Shown here piece after piece: positions 33,127 through 38,526 of a stretch of 38,526 nucleotides of DNA. Position 1 is the first letter of the stretch; each line of letters starts with the position of its first letter. The position numbers and the translations under genes are program-made. The DNA lies in NCBI GenBank assembly GCA_014859645.1, contig JACUTV010000001.1, positions 97,823-136,348 on the forward strand. Direction: 5' to 3'. The DNA comes from Campylobacterales bacterium (GTDB taxonomy: Bacteria > Campylobacterota > Campylobacteria > Campylobacterales > Campylobacteraceae). Below the pieces are notes generated by a model. It saw only the letters and a list, made by a program, of their open reading frames with translations. It was not told the DNA's origin and did no database searches.

Positions 33127-33375
33127 ATGAGAATCGATAAATTTTTAAATTGTGTGAACATCACAAAACGCCGTGCGGTGTCTGAAGACATGTGCAAAAA
33201 CGGCGTGGTCAGCATCAATGGTGCGGTGGCAAAGCCAGCCAAAGCCGTCAAAGTTGGAGATAAAATCACGATTGCTTATTTGCAAAAAGAGGTTTCGTAC
33301 GAGGTGTTGGCTATTCCTGAGACTAAAACCATCTCCAAATCCAAGCAAGATGCATACGTAAAGGAACTAGGATGA
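33127..33375 (+). CDS. S4-domain RNA-binding protein (HslR/RqcP-like)
   Basis: An 82-residue protein opening MRIDKFLNCVNITKRRAVSE, the classic S4 RNA-binding fold, followed by GVVSINGAVAKPAKAVKVGD and KITIAYLQKEVSYEVLAI. Proteins of this size bind rRNA or 50S-peptidyl-tRNA complexes (HslR/RqcP class); the exact target is inferred. The frame is open from 33043, but the extra 28 residues are unrelated to the fold and cover the promoter, so the ATG at 33127 is chosen. The stop TAG/ATGA region overlaps the trpD start by four bases. Confidence 0.85.
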   Translation: MRIDKFLNCVNITKRRAVSEDMCKNGVVSINGAVAKPAKAVKVGDKITIAYLQKEVSYEVLAIPETKTISKSKQDAYVKELG

Positions 33376-34355
33376 CCTACCAAGAAGCGCGGCATTGGTT
33401 TGATTTGTTGTTCCAAAACCGCATTGACGAAGACGAGGCGCGCGAAGTGCTTATTGAGATGCACAAGCGGGGCGAAAGTGAAGAAGAGCTTGCCGCTGCG
33501 GCGAGTGTGATGCGGGAACATTCCATTAAAGTTCCACTGGAAAAAGTCTTACGTGATCGCGTCATCGACGTAGTGGGCACAGGGGGCGATAAAAGCGGGA
33601 GTTTTAACATTTCAAGCACGGTGGCACTCATGCTAGCTTCGCTTGATTGTGTGGTGGCCAAGCACGGAAACCGCGCCATTACGAGTAATTCGGGCAGTGC
33701 GGACATGTTAGAAGCCCTTGGGATTAATCTCAACCTTGACAACACCCACCAAGCGGTGATGCTTGAAGAGTGTGGGTTTACCTTTATGTTTGCCATCAAC
33801 CATCACCCTGCCATGCGCCACATTATGCCGATTCGGCGAAGCATTCCCCATGGGACGATTTTTAACATTCTTGGGCCGCTAACGAACCCTGCAGGCGCGA
33901 CAAAATACTTGTTGGGCGTGTACCCTCAAAGCTTTTTAAATCCCATCGCTAAGGCGCTTTCGCTTTTAAAAAGTCCGTCGTCTTTGGTGGTGAGTTCGCG
34001 AGATGGGATGGATGAACTGAGCATTAGTGGTGTGAGTGATGGGGTGCGTGTCCTTGGAGAGAGCATTGAATCTTTGGAGATTGACCCTGAAATGTTGGGG
34101 CTAAAGCGTTATCCTTTTGAGGCCATCAAAGGCGGCGATGCCACCCAAAACGCGGCCATTACGCGCGCGATTTTTGCAGGAGAAGAGGAGGGCGGTAAAA
34201 AAGAAATCATCCTTCTTAATACCGCGGCGGCCTTGTGGGTTGAGGGAAGCGCGCGAGACCTTAAAGAAGGCATTGCCATGGCGAAGATGGCTATTGAGAG
34301 TGGGCGGGCCAAAGAGAAGCTTGCGCAAATTATTAGCGTGTCAAATTCCCTATGA
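33372..34355 (+). CDS. trpD: Anthranilate phosphoribosyltransferase
   Basis: A 327-residue homodimeric enzyme transferring phosphoribose from PRPP to anthranilate in tryptophan synthesis. Signatures are the PRPP loop DVVGTGGDKSGSFNISS (near residues 66-82), KHGNRAITSNSGSADMLEAL, the anthranilate-site HHPAMRHIMPIR, and GTIFNILGPLTNPA. The N-terminal helical domain is intact. Members of the same fold include nucleoside phosphorylases, but the GTGGD and HPAMRH motifs fit TrpD. It is alone here, with no other trp genes, between the S4-domain gene and tsaE (both overlapping by four bases). Confidence 0.9.
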   Translation: MTYQEARHWFDLLFQNRIDEDEAREVLIEMHKRGESEEELAAAASVMREHSIKVPLEKVLRDRVIDVVGTGGDKSGSFNISSTVALMLASLDCVVAKHGNRAITSNSGSADMLEALGINLNLDNTHQAVMLEECGFTFMFAINHHPAMRHIMPIRRSIPHGTIFNILGPLTNPAGATKYLLGVYPQSFLNPIAKALSLLKSPSSLVVSSRDGMDELSISGVSDGVRVLGESIESLEIDPEMLGLKRYPFEAIKGGDATQNAAITRAIFAGEEEGGKKEIILLNTAAALWVEGSARDLKEGIAMAKMAIESGRAKEKLAQIISVSNSL

Positions 34356-34768
34356 GACAAACCTTTACATGTAGCCTTGAAGGAGTCGATACCATCGCTT
34401 CGATTTTAGCCCAAGAGCTAGAAGCTGGTGGTATTTTGCTCTTAGAGGGCACTCTCGCTTCGGGGAAAACGACGCTCGTTAAAGCGTTGGCCAAAGCCTT
34501 ACATGTAAAGGCTCCTGTTTCATCTCCTACCTTTTCTATCTTGCAAAATTACGAAGACAGGCTGTTTCATTATGACATCTACCAATCAGGCTTGGATGGG
34601 TTTTTGCACCAAGGATTGCTAGAGCAGTTGACCTTTCCTAGCGTGCACGTGGTGGAATGGGCAGATGAAAAATTTGTGCGGTTGTTGCGTGGGGTTGGGT
34701 TGGATTTTACGAGTGTGAGTATTACGATTGAAGAGAATAAACGCCATTATGAGGTAACCTATGCATAA
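34352..34768 (+). CDS. tsaE: TsaE, ATPase for tRNA t6A modification
   Basis: A 138-residue P-loop protein that with TsaB and TsaD makes threonylcarbamoyladenosine at tRNA position 37. Walker A is EGTLASGKTTLVKALAKAL, with LASGKT rather than the commoner LGAGKT. The switch region PVSSPTFSILQNYE, the HYDIYQ motif and the VVEWADE segment are all TsaE-specific. Length is slightly short. It overlaps trpD by four bases and lptB by eight. It carries two palindrome copies: 34365 (near the start, Thr-Cys-Ser) and 34499 (exact, Leu-His-Val). Confidence 0.93.
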   Translation: MRQTFTCSLEGVDTIASILAQELEAGGILLLEGTLASGKTTLVKALAKALHVKAPVSSPTFSILQNYEDRLFHYDIYQSGLDGFLHQGLLEQLTFPSVHVVEWADEKFVRLLRGVGLDFTSVSITIEENKRHYEVTYA

Positions 34769-35489
34769 ATTAAAAGTAGACAAACTTTCAAAAATCATCA
34801 AAAAAACCCCTATCATTCATGACATTTCGTTGGAAGTTAAAAGTGGCGAAGTGGTGGGGCTTTTGGGGCCAAATGGCGCAGGAAAAACCACGACGTTTTA
34901 CATGATTTGTGGGCTCATCGAAGCGACGGGTGGGCAGATTTATCTGGATAACCAAAACATCTCTTCCATGCCCTTGCACGAACGTGCCAAGCTTGGCATC
35001 GGCTATTTGCCCCAAGAATCGAGCATTTTTAAAGATTTGAGCGTGGAAGAGAATATTTTGTTGGCTGTAGAAATTGTCTACGAAGATGAAAAAGCCAGAG
35101 AAGCCAAGGTGGAAGAGCTGCTAAACTTGCTCAACATCGAGCCTATTCGTGGGCGCAAGGGTGTGAGTTTGAGTGGCGGAGAGCGACGGCGGTGCGAGAT
35201 TGCCCGTTCTTTGGCGATTGTGCCTAAGTTTTTGCTGTTGGATGAGCCTTTTGCGGGGGTGGATCCCATCGCAGTGAGTGATATTCAAGACATCGTAAAA
35301 GACTTGAAAAAACTGGGCATCGGAGTGTTGATTACTGACCATAATGTCCGCGAAACGTTGGCCATTTGTGACCGCGCGTATGTGATTAAAGATGGCGCGC
35401 TTTTAGCCAGTGGCACGAGCAATGAAGTGGCGCACGACAAATTGGTGCGTACCTATTATCTTGGCGAATCCTTTAGGCTTTTAGACTAA
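34761..35489 (+). CDS. lptB: LptB, ATPase of the LPS export ABC transporter
   Basis: A 242-residue ABC ATPase that drives LptFG to extract lipopolysaccharide or lipooligosaccharide from the inner membrane. Walker A is GPNGAGKTTTFYMICGLI, the Q-loop lies in GIGYLPQESSIFKDLS, the signature is LSGGERRRCEIARSL, and Walker B is FLLLDEPFAGVDPIA with the H-loop in LITDHNVRETL. The DHNVRETL and GVDPIAVSDIQ segments separate LptB from other ABC subunits. The order lptB-rpoN is widely conserved. It overlaps tsaE by eight bases. Confidence 0.96.
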   Translation: MHKLKVDKLSKIIKKTPIIHDISLEVKSGEVVGLLGPNGAGKTTTFYMICGLIEATGGQIYLDNQNISSMPLHERAKLGIGYLPQESSIFKDLSVEENILLAVEIVYEDEKAREAKVEELLNLLNIEPIRGRKGVSLSGGERRRCEIARSLAIVPKFLLLDEPFAGVDPIAVSDIQDIVKDLKKLGIGVLITDHNVRETLAICDRAYVIKDGALLASGTSNEVAHDKLVRTYYLGESFRLLD

Positions 35490-35492
35490 CAC

Positions 35493-36764
35493 ATGCTGGC
35501 CCTTCGGACCTCTGTTTCGCAAGCACCCAAGCAAAAACTCTCCAACACCCTGCGTAGTTGGTTGCCCATTTTACAGTCCAATTTGGAGTCTTTGAAAGAA
35601 GTATTGGAGCCTTTTTGTGAGGCGAATCCGTTGATTGAAGTGCGGCCAGGCAATGAGCGGGACGAGAGTATGCGTTTTGCCAAGCGCAGTTTTTTTGAGC
35701 AAGTGGGGACAAAAAACTCTGCAAGTGAGGCTATCGAAGCGTTGACGTTGTCCAAATCTTCGTTGTATGACGTGCTGTACGAACAGATTAATCCCCCGCT
35801 TTTTCCTACATGTAAATCCCAAGACATCGCTTTTAAGATTGTGGAACAGATAAACGACGAGGTGTATTATGACCCGCAACCCAACTGGTGGGTGATTCAT
35901 GGATTTAGCGAAGCAGAAGTGGAACGGGTGCGCGCGCGGTTTGCTCATCTGTTGCCACTGGGTGTTGGGGCAAAGGATTTTAAAGAATCCTTTTTGTTTC
36001 AACTGGATGATTTGGAGATGGACGAAACCTTGTACCAATCCACAAAGCGGTTGATTGAAGATTTTGAAAATCTTGAAGTGTACGCGGGAGAGCCTAGTTT
36101 TTCCGAAGCCATCGGGGTAATACGCCGTTTTCATGTGCCCCCTGCGATTGAGTATTTTGAAGAGGGAACACAGGTGGTACCAGACTTGTTTGTGTTTGAA
36201 AATAACGGTGCTATTGAGGTAAAGCTCAACGACGCCTATTATCCGGATGTCATTATTGATACGCAAGGAATGGATGAATCCCATTACTTTGTGGCACAAA
36301 AAATCAAAGATGCCAAGGATTTAATCGACGCCCTAGAGATGCGAAAAGCGACGTTGTATAAGATGGGGCTGATGATTGTGGAGTACCAGTATGAGTTTTT
36401 TACTGGCGGACCGATTCGCCCTATGAAGCTCAAAGATTTGGCTGATGAACTTGCGCGCAATCCTTCGACCATCTCTCGCGCTATCGCCAACAAATACCTC
36501 GCGTGCAACCAAGGCGTCATTGCGCTAAAACAGTTTTTCTCTGCGGCGATTGATGAAGATGTTTCTAACTCAGCCATTAAGACCTATTTGCAAGAAGTGG
36601 TGGCAAAAGAAGACGCCCAAAAGCCTTTGAGCGATTCAAAACTTTTGAACCTGATAGAAGAAAAATTTGGCGTTAAGATGGTGCGGCGCACCATCACCAA
36701 ATACCGCAAACAACTCAACATCGCAGGTTCTAGCGAGCGCAAAAAACTCTACTCGTTTAAATAG
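35493..36764 (+). CDS. rpoN: RNA polymerase sigma-54 factor
   Basis: A 423-residue alternative sigma factor that needs an enhancer-binding ATPase and controls the middle flagellar genes in this phylum. Region I is the N-terminal Gln/Leu-rich segment (QKLSNTLRSWLPILQSNLES). The core-binding domain contains FHVPPAIEYFEEGTQVVPDL. The HTH is MKLKDLADELARNPSTISRA, and the RpoN box is VRRTITKYRKQLNIAGSSER, close to the canonical ARRTVAKYRE. The ribosome site is weak, so translation may depend on lptB, which ends three bases upstream. The flgH promoter in this window is a likely target. It holds one near-match to the palindrome (35806). Confidence 0.95.
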   Translation: MLALRTSVSQAPKQKLSNTLRSWLPILQSNLESLKEVLEPFCEANPLIEVRPGNERDESMRFAKRSFFEQVGTKNSASEAIEALTLSKSSLYDVLYEQINPPLFPTCKSQDIAFKIVEQINDEVYYDPQPNWWVIHGFSEAEVERVRARFAHLLPLGVGAKDFKESFLFQLDDLEMDETLYQSTKRLIEDFENLEVYAGEPSFSEAIGVIRRFHVPPAIEYFEEGTQVVPDLFVFENNGAIEVKLNDAYYPDVIIDTQGMDESHYFVAQKIKDAKDLIDALEMRKATLYKMGLMIVEYQYEFFTGGPIRPMKLKDLADELARNPSTISRAIANKYLACNQGVIALKQFFSAAIDEDVSNSAIKTYLQEVVAKEDAQKPLSDSKLLNLIEEKFGVKMVRRTITKYRKQLNIAGSSERKKLYSFK

Positions 36765-36779
36765 ACTTCGTCATATCCT

Positions 36780-37619
36780 CTACGCGGTTGCACACGCAAC
36801 TTCGCTGTCTTGATAATAATTTTTCACCATCTCATAGGCGGTTTGAATTTTTTCAAACTTTTCGCGGTAATGCAATACTAGTTCTTTGGATGTGTTTTGG
36901 TGACGGTCGGGATGGTAGAGTTTTACGAGCGTGAGGTATTGTTGGCGCACCTTTGAAAAAGAGTCTTGCATGGTGCATCCAAGGGCAGCAAAATACTCTT
37001 CCAAAAGTCCTCCTAATGTGTGAAACCGGCGCTTGCGCTCAAAACGGGTGTGCAGGTTTTGGCGAAAGGCTTCGTACGCTTGGGTGTCGTAGATAAAGCT
37101 AATAAACCACGCCATGTGTTTGCGCTCTCCCATGAGCTTTTCCAAGCGCGCGCAGGTAGTGTCGTTGTTGGGGAAGAGGGTGAGCGTATGGGTGCGCATG
37201 CGGTATTGAATGAGATGGTCTTTAAAATAGTTTTTCAAGTAACTTACCAACAAGCGGTTGTTTTCCCCAAGGTCAAAGATGATGGCCTGTGGAGTGTCAA
37301 ACATCACGGAAATGCGCAGGTTTGGTAAAAGTTGATTTTTTTGGCTCAAGGAGAGTTTGATGGTTTTTGCGTGGGCGTTTTTAAGGGCATCGATCTCTTT
37401 TGAAGAGGCGTCAGGATGGGTGTTTTTGTAGAGTTTGGCGACGAGCTTTAAAAAATAGCGTCGCTGGTGGCTCTCTTCTTCTTTGGCAAATACAATGACT
37501 TTATCTTTGCGGCCAACGCGGTGAGGGAAGTGCTGGTCGATGATGTGTTGCAAGCGGTAATAAACGTCACTTTCTTCAACACTGATGGCGACCATTTCTG
37601 GGGTAAAGGACAGTTGCAT
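36780..37619 (-). CDS. Protein with C-terminal J domain (DnaJ-like co-chaperone)
   Basis: A 279-residue protein whose last ~70 residues form a J domain: SFSKVRQQYLTLVKLYHPDR with the invariant HPD, then EKFEKIQTAYEMVKNYYQD. The J domain stimulates an Hsp70 ATPase. The first ~190 residues are not the Gly/Phe, zinc-finger or substrate domains of true DnaJ and are not recognised; they hold basic stretches and no membrane helix. C. jejuni has a DnaJ-like protein of similar layout (from memory). AAGGAGG sits 7 bases before the ATG at 37619. It converges on rpoN with a 15-base gap. Confidence 0.82.
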   Translation of the reverse strand: MQLSFTPEMVAISVEESDVYYRLQHIIDQHFPHRVGRKDKVIVFAKEEESHQRRYFLKLVAKLYKNTHPDASSKEIDALKNAHAKTIKLSLSQKNQLLPNLRISVMFDTPQAIIFDLGENNRLLVSYLKNYFKDHLIQYRMRTHTLTLFPNNDTTCARLEKLMGERKHMAWFISFIYDTQAYEAFRQNLHTRFERKRRFHTLGGLLEEYFAALGCTMQDSFSKVRQQYLTLVKLYHPDRHQNTSKELVLHYREKFEKIQTAYEMVKNYYQDSEVACATA

Positions 37620-37707
37620 GGGATAGCCTCCTTTGGTTGTGACAAAGAAAGCAAAAAGAGTTCCACTTTAAGTTTGTGAAGTATCAACAAGCTAACCAAA
37701 TTGTTTA

Positions 37708-37713
37708 TATAAT
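37708..37713 (+). promoter_or_regulatory. Probable -10 for the AT-rich membrane gene
   Basis: TATAAT lies 50 bases before the ATG at 37764 in a very AT-rich gap. No convincing -35 is seen. Downstream, AAAAATTTT (37722-37730) and AAAATTTTT (37741-37749) are inverted arms that may be chance in such sequence. Confidence 0.4.
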
Positions 37714-37763
37714 TTTAACAAAAAAATTTTATAAAATAACAAAATTTTTAAGAGGAGGATTCT

Positions 37764-38396
37764 ATGATAGATAACTTTTATGAGGTTAAAAAAGCTTATA
37801 AAAATTCGAATTTTGGTGAAATTCAAAAAAAAATATATGGTTCTAAATATATTCTTATTGGAGCCTCTTTGCTAGGATGCGTGATATTGTTATATTCCAT
37901 AGCAAGTAAAAATTTAATTGGATTTGCTATTGTTCCTCTGTTTTTTGCAATTATTATATTTCTTGGTGTCAAAATAGAAAATAGATATTTTGAAACTTAT
38001 TTTTTACTAAAAGACGATTTTTATATAAATTATCAGAAAAATCGAGTTTCTCAACGAGCGTTGTTGTTTTTTGAGAAATTAAACTCTATGAGCATTGATA
38101 TTGACGTAGAAAAACTTACAGAAAGACTTAATATTGAAACCAAGCATCTGAAGTACAATACATGGGAGATGCCTTATGTTGTAGCTAGTTTTACTGTATT
38201 GGGAATACTTTTTCAATCACTTCTTTCATTTGGAGATGAACTTTTATTAGCTCAATTGTTGGTTATTGCTATAGTGGTATGTTTTTTGACAATAAGTTAT
38301 TTTTATAGTTTTAGAACAGAAGAAGCAAAGATGGAAGAACTGAAATTATTTTTATATTGGTATAACTTGTTTGGCAAAACGATTGTTAAAAAATAA
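37764..38396 (+). CDS. Unknown AT-rich membrane protein
   Basis: A 210-residue protein I do not recognise. It has four hydrophobic segments in two pairs (about residues 29-47, 51-70, 137-154 and 160-183) separated by a charged soluble loop of about 65 residues (KDDFYINYQKNRVSQRA and IDVEKLTERLNIETKH). The loop and Lys/Glu-rich ends are probably cytoplasmic. The ribosome site AGAGGAGG is strong, which supports a real gene. Its base composition (about 30% G+C by eye) is far lower than the rest of the window, and it contains no TTACATGTAA copy; both suggest recent acquisition. There is no partner gene in view. Confidence 0.7.
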   Translation: MIDNFYEVKKAYKNSNFGEIQKKIYGSKYILIGASLLGCVILLYSIASKNLIGFAIVPLFFAIIIFLGVKIENRYFETYFLLKDDFYINYQKNRVSQRALLFFEKLNSMSIDIDVEKLTERLNIETKHLKYNTWEMPYVVASFTVLGILFQSLLSFGDELLLAQLLVIAIVVCFLTISYFYSFRTEEAKMEELKLFLYWYNLFGKTIVKK

Positions 38397-38526
38397 AAGA
38401 AGCGAGATGCTAAGCGTATAGTATTTTTTAACATCAATATAATGAAATCTTATTCACTCTTTTGCTGTTGTTATATAGTCACCCCTGAAAAACTCACTCA
38501 ACCCCCATATTAAGGCATTTAAAACA

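Larger units (their letters stand above)
2037..35815. repeat. Dispersed palindrome family TTACATGTAA (19 copies of core TACATGTA)
   Basis: Exact 10-base copies begin at 6924, 11314, 11452, 12709, 12952, 15510, 18216, 22049, 29105, 31662 and 34499. Copies with one outer mismatch begin at 2037, 6390, 12892, 14286, 15547, 34365 and 35806; a two-mismatch copy (ATACATGTAT) begins at 19475. With about 45% G+C, chance would give roughly 0.07 exact copies in this window. Eighteen of 19 are inside genes: 11 read as Leu-His-Val, five as Thr-Cys-(Lys/Ser), two as Tyr-Met-Tyr. The coordinates here only span the first to the last copy. The function is unknown. Confidence 0.9.

Noticed and set aside
35571-36299. 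242-codon open frame on the minus strand opposite rpoN
   Set aside because: It is antisense to a sigma-54 gene with clear HTH and RpoN-box motifs, has no ribosome site and gives a composition unlike a folded protein (many His, Phe and Cys).
37722-37749. AAAAATTTT/AAAATTTTT inverted arms before the AT-rich gene
   Set aside because: In sequence made almost only of A and T such arms arise easily by chance, and a stem without G-C pairs would be unstable.
38397-38526. Possible gene start in the last 130 bases
   Set aside because: Neither strand shows a start with ribosome site and sustained frame; the short minus-strand ATGs meet stops within a few codons.

Overview
The window is chromosomal DNA from a Campylobacterota (Epsilonproteobacteria) member. 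Several features point there: the order argG / S4-domain gene / tsaE / lptB / rpoN, the order ruvA / ddl / small antitoxin-like gene / hydrolase / murF, the flgH-pta-ackA neighbourhood, an HslV that starts MFEATT, and a Campylobacter-style sigma-54 promoter in front of flgH. A Sulfurospirillum-like genus is my best guess, from memory of gene orders only. By eye the base composition is about mid-40s % G+C, except for a clearly AT-richer last kilobase. I see no tRNA, rRNA, CRISPR array, insertion sequence or prophage.

Layout. Positions 1-8617 (minus strand) form one tightly packed run: murJ, cysS, pyrD, an M16 protease, dapA, a FabL-type reductase, pgsA, rseP and yggS (cut by the window edge). 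Most of these genes overlap by 1-14 bases. Positions 8746-14843 (plus) hold fapA, ruvA, ddl, an orphan Phd/YefM-like gene, an alpha/beta hydrolase and a membrane-anchored MurF, so D-Ala-D-Ala synthesis and its ligation to the peptidoglycan precursor lie together. Positions 14836-18125 (minus) carry ackA and pta, the acetyl-CoA/acetate pathway. flgH (18241-18957, plus) has its own sigma-54 promoter. Positions 18980-28103 (minus) are a nine-gene MSHA-type pilus / type II secretion-like cluster in the order mshI, J, K, L, M, N, an unknown gene, mshE, mshG. It corresponds to the cts natural-transformation genes of Campylobacter jejuni. It lies directly downstream of the argG - rhodanese - rplI - hslV - hslU - era run (28153-32969, minus). 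Positions 33127-36764 (plus) are the S4-domain gene, trpD, tsaE, lptB and rpoN. A protein with a C-terminal J domain (36780-37619, minus) and an AT-rich unknown membrane protein (37764-38396, plus) close the window.

No stretch over 300 bases lacks a gene. The longest gaps are 12270-12473, 32970-33126, 37620-37763 and the final 130 bases, where I see nothing convincing.

The most striking signal is not a gene. The 10-bp palindrome TTACATGTAA occurs 11 times exactly and 7 more times with one outer mismatch; the core TACATGTA occurs 19 times. All copies but one lie inside coding sequence, mostly read as Leu-His-Val. This is far above chance and resembles the highly iterated palindromes of cyanobacteria or the uptake sequences of naturally transformable bacteria. 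It occurs in a window that also carries a transformation-type secretion cluster.
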